A stretch of 64,000 nt of DNA from Bradyrhizobium sp. LMTR 3 (GCF_001693485.1 NZ_MAXC01000018.1:1-64000); one strand, 5' to 3'. Positions 37,798 through 47,703 are shown, counted from the first letter of the stretch. Program-made: numbers and translations. Notes: generated by a model not told the origin, from the letters alone.

Positions 37798-37929
37798 GTG
37801 ACTCCCCGGAAACGAGGAAGGACGCTCACCGCTCTTGGTGTCTAGCTCCTTTTCCCGGTGATCCGGAGCTGGCTTGACAGCCAGATACCGATCGGGGCCC
37901 GCGCTTTGAGCGATGGTCTTTGGATCCAT

Positions 37930-39024
37930 ATTGCGCTCACACAGCAAAGTTGTTAAGGTCGCCCGTCGGCAGCGCGGCAAGCAGCAATGTATCAGCAGCG
38001 GATGCAAAAAAGCAGTCGCCTACAGGCTCAAAACCGGTTAAATTCTGCGCGAATTGGAAGGAAATGAGTTAATTCCGGCTAAATCAACCGGCGCAAGGTA
38101 ATGCTTCCAGTCAACAACTGATAACCGCTTCGCGCCCCTGGGTTTAGTGAGACTGCTGACGATGGTTGTGCTGTCGGTGGCACTGACAGCATTTCGGAAT
38201 GGCTGCTAGCGCGCGAAGCCGATCACCACTATTCCGAATGATGGCAGCGCCTCTTGGCACCAGGAATGGGTTTGGGCGGTGAAGACTCTGCGCTGCAGGC
38301 CAGGAGGTGCTCGGTCGGCATCATGCCCGGCGCAGGCCCCGGCTCATGATGAACTCACGCGATTGAAACCGGAAATAGAATTTGCTTGGCGCCGACGAGC
38401 GCTGATCCCCTATCGGGTGCCCTGCGCATTTGCACAATTAGCGGGTCGTTTCGCCCAACACTGACACGGGCACTCGCCTCGTCCGTGATTGTCCAGTCAC
38501 GTAACCATTGTGCCCCTCTGACGTGAGCGTGAAAAAACTCGCGAGCCAGCGTTGGGCAGTCGCTGCGTGCAATGGGGCAAGCGGCGGATTTCCAGTCAGG
38601 AACAGCGGCCCCGGATTTTTACGTGTATTGCCGTTATGCCTGCGCAAGTTGTGGCCATGGCACCAGCCGTCATCCCGCAGCGCTAGTTGAGTCCTGACGC
38701 TAAGGTCCACTTCAGCCGTCGGGTACCCTATCACCCCTGCCGTTGTCGCTCGCACTGTCGCGTGTAAGCCATGCATCGGATTGCGGACGGGCTGTCGATT
38801 TAACTAATGGCCCGGGCTTAAACTCACAGGAATCGAGGACACAGTCCGACCAAGCTGACACACGAATTGCGCGCGAGCGTCCAGTGGGATCTCGTGGCCT
38901 ATGCGAAAAATCCTCGCGCAATATACCGGGTCAAACAATCCGGGATCCGGCTAAGCTGATTGCACCCAATGTCGACGCTGTTCACGGCAACGGACAAAAG
39001 GTTTCGATAGGCTCGCCGGCCGCT
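37930..39024. other. Long gap upstream of the PotB-type gene
   Basis: About 1.1 kb with no supported gene. Between 38041 and 38060 AATTC-TGCGC-GAATT forms a short palindrome about 240 bases upstream of the permease start and may be part of its control region. The remaining frames (for example 38743-39399 plus) overlap the decayed LysR gene or look random. Confidence 0.4.
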
Positions 39025-39910
39025 TCAATCTCTCAAGCGAGGCGAGGGGTAGCGCTCCGACAAAAGCCTCAGGAAGGCATCCAGGGTCGGACTTTCATTA
39101 TCCGCCAGCCAGTCCGCCGAAAAGTCAAACCGGCTTGGGCCTGTGCCATCGCGCAAGTCCCGGTAGACCAGGCCGGCAAAATTGGCGCCCATGTCGGATT
39201 CGGGCACCAGGCTAATACCGGCCTTCATGCTGATCAAGCTCTTGATGATGCCGCGGCTGACGTCATGGCCCTGGGACGATCTTCGGGCAGGACGAGCTTC
39301 GAAACCAGCAGATCTCAAGGTCCCGCCCGGGATCGTAATGACTTAAAAGGACGGGCTCGCCGCGCAGGTCCGTCCAATAGATTGCCTGGCACGCAGTGAG
39401 GGGATGTTCTTGTGGCAGGACAAACCAGAACACGCTCGCTCCACAGCGACCTAGTTTACAGTCCAGCAGCGGCAAGCTTCCCGTGACGATGAGAATGTCA
39501 AGCACGCCATTGCGAAGCGCCGTTGCGAGCCGTGTCCGCGACGTTCGACAGTCGCAGCTTCGATGCGTGGGAATCGCTGCTTGAAGTCGAGCAGGGATGC
39601 TTTCAGATTTCCTGCCGTAACAGAACCCGATGGCCAGCCGACCGGCCTCGCCGTTTTGAAGAGACTTTGCCGTTGCTGTAAGCGCGTCAAATTCTTCTGG
39701 ATCGTTCTTGCCAGGCGAAGAATGCTGCGGCCTGCAGCCGTCGGTGTTACCCCTCCGCTTGAGCGCTCAAACATCGTGAGGCCCAGATGGTGCTCAATCT
39801 GGCTAACCAATCGGCTAAGAGTAGACTGTTGTGATCTGAGCAGCTCAGCGGCTTGACGCAGGCTGCCACAATCGACCGCAACCACGGGCCGATCGCAGGT
39901 GCTTTAGCTC
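39025..39910 (-). pseudogene. LysR-family transcriptional regulator, frameshifted
   Basis: The N-terminal HTH is clear: DCGSLRQAAELLRSQQSTLS, then HHLGLTMFERSSGGVTPTAAG (39700-39860). The first residues (ELKHLR) are in another frame near 39890. The effector domain continues in two further frames: ASVFWFVLPQEHPLTACQAI (39420), then GIIKSLISMKAGISLVPESD (39220), then DAFLRLLSERYP at 39040. At least three frame changes. If once functional, it may have controlled the transporter on one side; its usual T-N11-A sites resemble the palindromes found near 44-48 kb. Confidence 0.8.
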
Positions 39911-39920
39911 GATAGCATTA

Positions 39921-40367
39921 CTTCGTGAACGCTTGCAGTTCGACGATCAGAGGGCTGCTACGCTCCTGGCGCACGCGCAGGCTCCTGCGGCGCAAGACCG
40001 TTGATCTCACGTTCGACGGCGAACAGGACATCGATGCGCTTGACCGCCTTGGCCGCGATCGGCGCCGTCGTGCTGAGCCGCGCGAGATCGAAGAACTTGC
40101 GCCTGCCGTGCGCCGAGCACGCAGCCTCGACGATCGAGCCTGCCTTGCGATTGGCCTCGTAGAGCCTGCTGAAGCCGGCATAAGCGTCGGCCTGCATCAG
40201 CCCGGCATAGCCCGCCAAATGCTGCTCCGGATGCTCCCACCACGATCCGGCGAGTAGAAGAACATGGCTGCGGGCGGATCCGGCCCGGCAAACGGGCGGT
40301 CGTCGCGCACATAGGTCCAGAGCCGGCCGGTCCGGGTTTTGCCCTTGGCCAGGACCGTCACCGTGGG
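39921..40367 (-). pseudogene. IS66-family transposase TnpC, internal fragment
   Basis: Reads VLAKGKTRTGRLWTYVRDDRPF (about 40305-40360), then AGYAGLMQADAYAGFSRLYE, AACSAHGRRKFFDLARLSTT and the tail RVRQERSSPLIVELQAF. This is the central DDE part of IS66 TnpC. Two frames are needed. The right end meets the 3' end of a group II intron, which is therefore inserted in tnpC. The left end is cut at the LysR remnant. Confidence 0.82.
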
Positions 40368-40369
40368 GT

Positions 40370-40401
40370 GAGAGGCCGGAGGGATTTCACCTCCAGCCCT
40401 C
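40370..40401 (-). ncRNA. Group II intron domain V-like hairpin (intron 2)
   Basis: The minus strand folds as GAGGGCTGGAGG, loop TGAAA, then TCCCTCCGGCCTCTC. It sits at the end of the RT gene and a few bases before IS66 sequence resumes, where domain V/VI belongs. Assignment to domain V is by position and shape, since the AGC triad is not perfect. Confidence 0.45.
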
Positions 40402-41621
40402 TCGCCTGACCCGGCTCCCGTCAGGCAAGCTTGCTGCCAACGCCGAGCTGGGCCAGTGCACGAAGAGCCTGCGGTTCTCTCGCGCGATCTTCTCCAGGAA
40501 GAGGCGCGCGCGTCCTAAACGGTGGTGGAAGCGCTTGTACTTTCGCTTCAACCAAATAGCCAAGGTTTGGTTGATTTAGCGCGCCAGCGGATAGAGCGCT
40601 GAGCGCATGTATTGCCCATAGTAAGCGATCCATCCCCTAACCATCGGGTTTAGTTCGCGGGCAATATCATCCAGCGTTACCTCGGTTCGCTTGCGAAGTT
40701 TCAAGCGTCGGATCGTCGCCCGCATCGTGTTCAGCGCTGGTTTGCTGACCGCTGGAGTGAACCCACAGAACATCTTCTGCGAATGCGGCCCCAGGACCGA
40801 TCGCGGCCGGAAGCAATAACCGAGAAAGTCAAACATAACCGTCTCGCTTTTACCTCGGCGTCGATCGTCCTTGCAGTAGACGATCCTCGTCTTCGTAGGA
40901 TGCAATTCCAGGCGGCACTCCGCAAGCCGAGCCTGGAGCACTTCGCGAACGCGTTGCGCCTCCATCTCACTCCGACAATGTACCAACCCGTCATCCGCAT
41001 ACCGACACCACCTGAGATCGGGGAACGTCCGCGCCATCCAGAGATCAAATGCATAGTGCATGAAGAGGTTGGCGAGGACCGGGCTGACCAACGCCCCTTG
41101 CGGGGTGCCGCGGCTTCGCTCGATCACCGTTCCATCCTCTTGCACTATCGGGGCTGTCAGCCATCGTTCGATGTAGAGCAGCGCCCATGTGCACGTCACA
41201 TGTTTTCGGACGGCCCGCAGCAAGAGCTCGTGGTCGATATTGTCAAACAACCCCTTGATGTCGAACTCCCGCACCCAATCGTATTTCCAGCACCGCTGTC
41301 GCGTGATGCCTACGGCATCGAGAGCCGATTTGCCGGGTCTGTAGCCATAGGAATCCGCCAGAAAGATTGGTCGAGAGCCGGCTCAATCAATTGTTTAACA
41401 ACCGTCTGTGCCACGCGGTCTGCCACGGTGGGGACCCCGAGGATCCTTCCTCCACTCTTCTTTGGAATGGAGACGGCGCGAACAGGCGGCGGAAAGTAAG
41501 CACCTGAGCTCATTCGATTCCAAATCTTGTAGAGATTGCTCTTCAAGTCGGATTCGAAGCATATCTGCAGGTGCGATCCAATGGTGGCGCAGCTGGCGTC
41601 GACGGAGTGACGATTGAGCAC
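40387..41621 (-). pseudogene. Group II intron reverse transcriptase/maturase, broken
   Basis: N-terminal part (41310-41621): RMSSGAYFPPPVRAVSIPKK, GVPTVADRVAQTVVKQ. After a frame change near 41330 the catalytic part follows (40576-41274): REFDIKGLFDNIDHELLLRA, TPQGALVSPVLANLFMHYAF, CRYADDGLVHC, and the maturase end NPMVRGWIAYYGQYMRSALY. An in-frame TAA at 40576 is a nonsense change, because the same frame continues INQTLAIWLKRKYKRFHHRL to a TGA at 40387. The 5' ribozyme part is too short, so the intron is also truncated. Confidence 0.85.
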
Positions 41622-41772
41622 ACCCTCTGGGCGTAAGCGTGGGCCCTAGGCGCCCTTTTTCCCAGCGCCGGTCTTAGAGATGGCGATGATGGGCATCGCG
41701 GGGATAAGCGTGGGTTCGAAATTGGAGCGAGAGAATTGTGTGCCGCCGGTCTTTGACCGCTATAACCTTGTT

Positions 41773-42477
41773 TCATGCCACGGATGCGAGCATCATCCGG
41801 CTAAGTGTTGTAATGTCGTAGACAGGCAGCTTCGCGATACGACGGATCGTTGGCGCGGCCGCCGGAAAACCGGCGCATTCGAACAAGATCGTCGCGATCT
41901 CCGGGTGCACCGCGCGAAGTCGTGCGATACAGGCTATAACATCCGTCTCTATGGCGGCTACGTCGGTCGGTGGAGGCGGACGTTTTAGTTCGTCATGCCA
42001 GTACTTTCCGCCTTCAATGCCACCGATGACGATCCTCGCACGGTCTGCCGAATCATCGAGCCCAAGCAGATCTTGGCCCAAGTGCGTCGAGTCATAGGTC
42101 AGAACGGCAATCTTGGCCGGCCGCGGAAGTTGGCGGAGCAACACTGGCAGCAGAAGAAGGCTGGACATCGCCACCGGGACATTTACCGAGGTGGCAACAG
42201 CCGCCTGGTATCGAATCGAGAATCCGCAGGTCGAACTTATCGCAATGGCGCCTCGTTCCACCAGGCGCCGGGCGGCTGCCATGTAGGCGGGTTCAAGAGT
42301 TGGATCGCCGCGGACGACGTTTTCGACCCAGGCTCCCGGGACTGTTTCCGTGATGACGGGAAAATCGAAGGTTGCTGGATTCAGCAACGAGCCTGGCAAC
42401 GGCGGCGGCGGCGTAGCCCCCGGCGTCAGTCCGCGTTCGAGGTGTAGGATTCCGAGCGATGCTGTGATCGGCGTCAT
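41773..42477 (-). CDS. Aspartate/glutamate racemase-family protein
   Basis: About 234 residues from ATG 42477 (MTPITASLGILHLE). The two Cys-containing active-site loops of the Asp/Glu/hydantoin racemase superfamily are present: ISSTCGFSIRYQ and FECAGFPAAAP. The first half also has VPVAMSSLLLLP and IAVLTYDS. An upstream ATG at 42495 lies inside a tandem repeat and adds six residues; neither start has a good ribosome site. Intact frame. Activity could be racemase, isomerase (maleate/arylmalonate type) or decarboxylase. Its neighbours are remnants of a CmcJ/NvfI-type oxidoreductase. Confidence 0.82.
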   Translation of the reverse strand: MTPITASLGILHLERGLTPGATPPPPLPGSLLNPATFDFPVITETVPGAWVENVVRGDPTLEPAYMAAARRLVERGAIAISSTCGFSIRYQAAVATSVNVPVAMSSLLLLPVLLRQLPRPAKIAVLTYDSTHLGQDLLGLDDSADRARIVIGGIEGGKYWHDELKRPPPPTDVAAIETDVIACIARLRAVHPEIATILFECAGFPAAAPTIRRIAKLPVYDITTLSRMMLASVA

Positions 42478-42529
42478 GTGTTGAAGTATACCCATAATTT
42501 AGGGTGTTGAAGTGTACCCGTAATTTAGG
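42478..42529. repeat. Two tandem 26-base repeats at the start of the racemase-like gene
   Basis: The unit beginning GTGTTGAAGTATACCCATAA (42478-42503) recurs at 42504-42529 with only two changes (A to G). The unit ends exactly at the probable start codon. One of the changes creates the upstream ATG at 42495. Confidence 0.85.
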
Positions 42530-42769
42530 ACGATTTTCCCTAATATGGGGCGTGGTATGTCCAAAATTCTGCGTCGAACCGAGTAAGCCGAAGCTTCCAT
42601 GTACAAGGGCCCGTCCAATGCTCGGCCGCTAGAACCGTCGCCAGATGCATGACGGTTGTCCCAGGGTCGGTTGTCCCAGGGTCGAACTGGGCTTCCATGA
42701 TTACGCGATGGCCACCCAGCTACCGATCCACGATCGTAGCGAGCGGATTGAAATCTGTACACGAAGAAG

Positions 42770-42964
42770 CGAGCCTCCACGCTTTCGCGCGGCTTTGCGT
42801 TCGGGTATGCGCGTCGATTGTCGAATGCCGAGTGAGCTGACATCGGCTCGTAATGTGTGGCGGAATCATGCCCTTGACAGAACCAGATCGTCCGCCGTCA
42901 TTTTGGGGAAGTAGCACCAACGCTGACCCGGATTGAAGCGAACGACGCAACTCTTGTTAACGAC
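42770..42964 (-). pseudogene. CmcJ/NvfI-type oxidoreductase copy 1, C-terminal part
   Basis: Reads VVRFNPGQRWCYFPKMTADD, then after a frame change AHSAFDNRRAYPNAKPRESV followed by EARFFVY. This matches the C-terminus of the intact gene at 46081-46965 almost residue for residue. The normal stop after FVYYD is absent and the frame runs on. The upstream side ends at the CTAG target of an inserted IS element; the N-terminal part continues beyond the IS at 43804. Confidence 0.75.
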
Positions 42965-43803
42965 CTAGGGTCTGTTGAGATTCAGGATTCACAGATTGGA
43001 ATGTCCGTGATTCAAGCTCCGAAAGGAGCTTGGCATGCACCGATTCGTTTTGACGGACACCCAGTGGTCGAAGATTGAGCCGCTTTGTTTGGGCAAGCCG
43101 ACCGATCCTGGCCGCACAGGGGGCGACAACCGTTTGTTTCTCGAAGCAGTGCTGTGGATCGCCCGCACGGGCAGCCCATGGAGAGATCTGCCGCCGACGT
43201 TCGGCAACTGGAATACGGTGTTCAAGCGGTATCGCGATTGGGTGAAGGCCGGTGTCTTCAGGCGAATATTCGATGCCGTATCGGATGATCCGGACATGGA
43301 GTTCGCCATGGTCGACGCGACAATCGTCAAAGTTCACCGCCACGCACAGGGTGCAAAGGGGGGACCAAAAATCAGGCCATCGGCAGGTCGAAAGGCGGCT
43401 GGACCACCAAAATCCTCGCGCTGACCGACGCGCTTGGGAATCTGGTGCGGTTCATCCTGCTTCCCGGCCATCGCTTTGACACCGTCGGCGTCGCGCCCCT
43501 GATCAAGGACATCGAATTCGGCGGCTTGATCGCCGACAAGGCTTTTGATTCCAACTGGATCATCGAAGACCTGAACGAACGCAGGGCTAAGATCGTCATC
43601 TCGCAGCATCAAAGGCGCGCCCAGCCTCTCGACATCGACAAGGACATTTATAAATGGCGCCACCTGATCGAAAATTTCTTCGGCAAGCTGAAGGAATTCA
43701 AACGCATAGCAATGCGATGCGACAAGACAGACGGCAGCTTCGAAGCGATGATCTACCTCGCCTCCGCCGTCATTCATTCCAGATGAATCTCAACAGACCC
43801 TAG
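42965..43803 (+). mobile_element. IS5-family (IS427-like) insertion sequence with CTAG target duplication
   Basis: Element of 831 bases (42969-43799) with perfect terminal inverted repeats of at least 16 bases: GGTCTGTTGAGATTCA on the left, its complement on the right. CTAG flanks both ends (42965-42968 and 43800-43803), the target preference of this group. It carries one transposase in two frames with a -1 slippery site and looks intact. It sits inside an already damaged CmcJ/NvfI-like gene. Confidence 0.9.
43035..43786 (+). CDS. IS5-family (IS427-like) transposase, made by -1 frameshift
   Basis: First frame 43035-43424: MHRFVLTDTQWSKIEPLCLG, LFLEAVLWIARTGSPWRDLP (DUF4096-type N-domain) and MEFAMVDATIVKVHRH with the first catalytic Asp. 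A run AAAGGGGGGA at 43355-43364 permits a -1 slip into the second frame, open to 43786: GGLIADKAFDSNWI (second Asp) and WRHLIENFFGKLKEFKRIAM (Glu). Two-frame organisation with slippage is normal for this group, so the gene is taken as functional. Confidence 0.88.
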
Positions 43804-44144
43804 TCCACCACCGAGATGTCCTTTTCACTGATAGTGCTCGCATCGCAGAACGCCTACGGGAAATCCTGCGGGGGCGGCGAGAGAGCACGCCAGACTTGAA
43901 TGAGTATTAATAGAGAATGCGCTCGATCGCACAGGAAGTCTTGCGCTGAAGCAAAACGAAACCTTCGCGGTCGAGAGATAGTTCGTTCACAATCGGACGG
44001 GCGTCGCGAATGGTGACGTCGTAACTCACGATGGGAACGTGTTCATAGTTCGGCGCAACAACCGCTGGAGCCTTTTCGTCGAGCGCGCGTCAAGAAGACA
44101 ATTTGACCTTGCACGCACTCCAGCTGATCGCGGTTTACTTGTGC
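43804..44144 (-). pseudogene. CmcJ/NvfI-type oxidoreductase copy 1, N-terminal part with internal deletion
   Basis: Matches the intact gene in several frames: NRDQLECVQGQIV, then DEKAPAVVAPNYEHVPIVSY, ARPIVNELSLDREGFVLLQR and KTSCA. Sequence then jumps about 100 residues to the ACSLAAPAGFPV-like end region, aligned to RALSPPPQDFPLAFCDAST. The deletion and stops preceded or accompanied the IS insertion that separates it from the C-terminal part at 42770-42964. Confidence 0.75.
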
Positions 44145-44150
44145 TGCTGC

Positions 44151-44460
44151 CTGTCCCCCACAGAGATAGCGTGACTATATCCGGCTAAAAACATAGGAGA
44201 TAGTTCACGACTAAAGACAGCAAATCTGGTCGCCGCTCGCAGAAATTCTGCAATCAGACGCAATGCCGATCGGGCACCCGAGCCGCCGGTATGGCTACCC
44301 GACTGGCCAGCCAGACCGCCGTACTTCTTCACCAGCGTGTGGGGACCGCGAGCGCTATCAACTCTCTGGTCACGGCAGCGAAGCCCGACAGGTCACGTCA
44401 TTGCCATCAGCAGGCAGATCCCGCCGACGCTATTCGGGGCCTGCTTGGGCGTGAAGCCGA
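44151..44460. other. Upstream region of CmcJ copy 1
   Basis: About 310 bases without a gene. The palindromic motif at 44237-44253 is the only feature seen. Confidence 0.4.
44237..44253. promoter_or_regulatory. 17-base palindrome upstream of CmcJ copy 1
   Basis: TCGCAGAAATTCTGCAA, with the inner 13 bases GCAGAAATTCTGC a perfect palindrome around one base. It matches the TTGCA-N7-TGCAA sites near the other two copies and has the T-N11-A form of LysR-type operator sites. Confidence 0.5.
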
Positions 44461-45880
44461 TCACAGCCTGGTCTCAAGGTACTCGTGAAAGCCGTACTCG
44501 CCCGACTCCCGTCCGTTGCCGCTCATCTTGTAGCCGCCGAACGGAGCCGCTAGATTGTCGGCCCCATTGATCAACACCGGGCCCGCGCGGAGCTTCGAGG
44601 CGATCTGGGGATGTCCGTCTCTGAGTTTTACGCCGCCAGGCCATATTCGGTATCTTGGCGATCTTCACCGCCTCGTGATCGACTCATAGCAAAGAATCGA
44701 GACCACGGGCCCGAAGATCTCCTCGCGGGCGATGGCCATGTCGTTCTGCACGTTCGCGAATACGGTGGGCTTAACGTAATAGCCCGCATCGAGGCGGCGC
44801 GGACGTCCAAGACCGCCGGTCACCAGGGCGCCTCCCTCGTCGATCGCTACCTTGGTCAGCCGCTGGATCTTCTCCCATTGGGCGTCGTTAGCCACGGGCC
44901 GACGTGGGGTTGCCCTTGGGATCACCGACCACTATCGACTCGGCGGTTTCCTTGGCAATCATAATGGCCTCGTTGATGCGCGTCGAGGGCACCAGCAACC
45001 GTGTGGGCGCGGAGCACGATTGTCCGGAGTTCTGCATCACGCGACTTACGCAGCCGCCGACCGCTGTCGGGAAACCCGCGTCATCAAGGATGATTTGTGC
45101 GCTCTTTCCCCTAGCTCCTGCGTCACGCGTTTGACCGTCGCGGCTGCTACCTTTGCCACCTCGATGGCGGCCCGGGTCGAGCCTGTAAAGGACACCATGT
45201 CAACTCCGGGACGGCTCGCGATCGCCGCCCCCACTTCGGCGCCAGTACCGGTGACCAGATTAAACACCCCGGCCGGTACGCCTGTTGTGTCCAGGATCTC
45301 CGCCCAAATGTAGGCGCTGAACGGCGCCTCCTCGGACGGCTTTAACACCATGGTACAGCCGGTCGCGAGCACCGGCACCAACTTGCAAGCGATCTGGAAG
45401 ATAGGCCAATTCCACGGCGTGATCATCCCGCACACGCCGATGGGCTCTTTCACCATGCGGGTGCCGTCGCGCTCCTCTTCGAACTTGAAGTTCTTCAAGA
45501 TCTCGATTCCTGCCTCAAGGTGCGCCATGCCTATGGGGGCCTGCGCGCACTGCGCGAGCGAAGTCGGCGCGCCCATTTCCTCCGTGATCGCGTGGCGATA
45601 TCGCCAAGGCGCTTTTGATACTCGCAGAGAATACGCTGCAACAGATCGAGCCGCTCATGGCGGCTGGTCTTGCAAAACGTTTCGAATGCTCGGCACGCGG
45701 CATCCACCGCCTTGTTCGCGTCGGCCTTGTCCCCGGCCGAGATGTGGCCCGCGACCCGCTCGTTCGCCGGGTTGATGACGGGCAGCGCCTTGGGCGTTAC
45801 CGGGTCGACCCAGTGTCCATCGGCTTCAGGTATTCGCGGACTTCGTGCTCCTTGGACGTCTCCCCATCGGGGCCAGGGGC
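44461..45880 (-). pseudogene. Aldehyde dehydrogenase, multiply frameshifted
   Basis: N-terminal EADGHWVDPVTPKALPVINP (about 45830), then a frame change. Middle part 45046-45576: FEEERDGTRMVKEPIGVCGM, ITPWNWPIFQIACKLVPVLA, MVSFTGSTRAAIEV. The ELGGKS motif is damaged (QELGERAHKSS). Another frame holds NSGQSCSAPTRLLVP, with the catalytic Cys. The end is ALVTGGLGRPRRLDAGYYVK, EEIFGPVVSILCYES and FGGYKMSGNGRESGEYGFHE, stop at 44461. All conserved blocks survive but in at least four frames. Confidence 0.85.
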
Positions 45881-45993
45881 CTTGGAAGTTGTACAAGGTT
45901 GCGCACGAGGCGAGAGGGAATCCGCCGGTACACACGCCCTCAACTACCTTGGCCGATCTGTGCGTTTGAGGAATTGACAGGAAGAGGTGTAAC

Positions 45994-46023
45994 GATGGGC
46001 GAGCGCGCCGGCGCTCGCCCATC
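45994..46023. terminator. Strong hairpin downstream of the CmcJ gene
   Basis: GATGGGCGAGCGC and its exact inverse flank a 4-base loop (13-base stem). It lies about 58 bases after the stop of the CmcJ gene on the minus strand and before the aldehyde dehydrogenase remnant. No T-run follows on either strand, so an intrinsic terminator is only one possibility. Confidence 0.45.
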
Positions 46024-46080
46024 TCCACGACTGATGAGAGCCCGCCCAGCGCCGGCATTCATCCTCCCGGTTCTACCAGG

Positions 46081-46965
46081 TCAGTCATAGTACACCAAAA
46101 AGCGAGCCTCCACGCTCTCGCGGGGCTTCGCATTGGGGTGGGCGCGACGATCGTCAAATGCCGAGTGCGGCGCTTGCGGCTTATAGTGCTCCTCGGAATC
46201 ATAGCCCTTGAACAGAACGAGGTCGTCCGCAGTCATTTCCGGGAAGTAGTACCAACGCTGATCCGCACTGAAGCGGAGGGCACAGCTCTTGAACGCGCTC
46301 CCCGGTTCGTTTCGGGTATTTGAAACGTAGTCATGCACGAGCATATCACTGTCGCGAACGGTACTGGCATCGCAGAATGCCAAGGGGAAATCCTGCGGAG
46401 GTGGCGAGAGGGCCCGCCAGGCTTGTATGACCATCAATCGAGAATAGGATCGGATTGGAAGGCCCTGCAATTGGTCTTCAGCCGCGGCAGCTACCGGGCC
46501 GGCAACCGGCGCGAGATCAATATGAGCCAATCCAGCCGGCTCTCTTACTCCATCAACGGCAGTCCAGCCAGCTTTGGGGATTGCCGTCCCGGCAGCACGA
46601 CGAACGTAAACGCCGTTTCGCCTGGGCACGACCCATGATGCATTGAAGTAGCTCTTGATGAATGGAACCATCTCTTCGAGATACTTCTCTCGCATGATCT
46701 CTGGATCGCGCACGGCCGCACAGGAAGTCTTGTGCTGAACTAGAACGAAGCCTTCCCTGTCGAGAGACAGCTCGTCAACGAGCGGTCGCGCGTTGCGAAT
46801 GGTAACGTCGTAGCTCACGATGGAAACGTGTTCATAATTCGGCACAACAACTGCGGGAGCTTTTTCATCGGGCGCGCGCCGAGCAAAAGCAATTTGACCT
46901 TGCACGCCGTCCAACAGCTCGCGGTTTGCTTGTGCTATCGATGAGGCTCGTCTCGGATGGCCCAT
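46081..46965 (-). CDS. CmcJ/NvfI-type oxidoreductase (AsaB/GA4 desaturase-like), intact copy
   Basis: A 294-residue protein; GGGAG lies before ATG 46965. Landmarks in family order: YEHVSIVSYDVTIRNARPLV, LSLDREGFVLVQHKTSC, GLAHIDLAPVAGP in place of the usual HNDYT-type His/Asp site, LMVIQAWRALSPPPQDFPLA with FCDAS, QRWYYFPEMTADDLVLFKGY with DS, and PHSAFDD followed by AKPRESVEARFLVY. Related proteins are hydroxylases, desaturases or methyltransferase partners of secondary metabolism (CmcJ of cephamycin, NvfI, AsaB), several of them iron/2-oxoglutarate enzymes. Exact activity here is unknown. Confidence 0.82.
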   Translation of the reverse strand: MGHPRRASSIAQANRELLDGVQGQIAFARRAPDEKAPAVVVPNYEHVSIVSYDVTIRNARPLVDELSLDREGFVLVQHKTSCAAVRDPEIMREKYLEEMVPFIKSYFNASWVVPRRNGVYVRRAAGTAIPKAGWTAVDGVREPAGLAHIDLAPVAGPVAAAAEDQLQGLPIRSYSRLMVIQAWRALSPPPQDFPLAFCDASTVRDSDMLVHDYVSNTRNEPGSAFKSCALRFSADQRWYYFPEMTADDLVLFKGYDSEEHYKPQAPHSAFDDRRAHPNAKPRESVEARFLVYYD

Positions 46966-47540
46966 GGCTGATTTCTCCCTAGCGCTAGGTTATTCGCAAA
47001 GAATAACGAATACCAATGCTCAAAGACCGCGAAAATCTGCCGGAGATTGCAGAAAACATGCAACAGCACCCGTAAATCAAGTGCTTTTTCGACCTAGACA
47101 TTTTCGCGAGCAGCAAGCTACCGCCTCGAGCGGCGGAGCCCTCTCACAGATCGACTGCGGCCCAGTGCGGTAGGCAGGATTGTGGCGAGCAAGATCTGAC
47201 CGCCTTGTATTGGCGTATATGTGCCTGCGGCGGGTGCGCCAGTTGGAGCAGCCGCAATAGGTTTAGCGGCGGCTTCGCGGTTCGGACCTACTGCGCTTTG
47301 AGTGAAAGAAGATCCGGTTAGTGCGCGGTGCCCCTTTCAATGCGCTGGAGCAATCATCATCCAGGAGTCACTCACCGCCCGCACCGTGTGCACACTGAAA
47401 ATAAAATCCAGGCCCAGCTTACCTGCAGCGAGTTCTCGATACAAAGTGCAGGTGCCAGGCGCATTGACCGCTTGGCACCTGCAAGCCCCCTCCGGATCAC
47501 TTTTTGAAGTTCCGTCGGGCCGTAAACTCGATCTCGCCGC
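46966..47540. other. Upstream region of the intact CmcJ gene
   Basis: About 575 bases without a gene. Contains the 47047-47063 palindrome 82 bases before the start codon. The right part (47290-47540) has only short random frames. Confidence 0.4.
47047..47063. promoter_or_regulatory. 17-base palindrome upstream of the intact CmcJ gene
   Basis: TTGCAGAAAACATGCAA, i.e. TTGCA-N7-TGCAA with perfect 5-base arms, 82 bases upstream of ATG 46965. The same arms and spacing occur at 47740-47756 and, with one change, at 44237-44253. Confidence 0.55.
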
Positions 47541-47703
47541 TCACTCGAAATACACGAAGAAGCGCACCTCGACGCTCTCACGCGGCTTTGCATTGGGATA
47601 TGCAGCGCGATCGTCAAATGCCGAGTGAGGAGCCTGCGGCTCGTAGTGTTCCTCGGAATCATAGCCCTTGAACAGAATGAGCTCGTTCGGAGTCATTTCC
47701 GGG
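47541..47703 (-). pseudogene. CmcJ/NvfI-type oxidoreductase copy 3, C-terminal fragment
   Basis: One frame reads PEMTPNELILFKGYDSEEHY, then PQAPHSAFDDRAAYPNAKPR and ESVEVRFFVYFE, with a stop at 47541-47543. It is clearly homologous to the end of the intact gene but diverged (PNEL for ADDL, VRFFVYFE for ARFLVYYD), so it is an older duplicate. The N-terminal 240 residues are missing. Confidence 0.8.

Noticed and set aside
38041..38060. AATTC-N5-GAATT upstream of the PotB-type gene as a member of the CmcJ palindrome group
   Set aside because: Shares only the ATTCTGC core; arms and spacing differ from TTGCA-N7-TGCAA, so it was not grouped.
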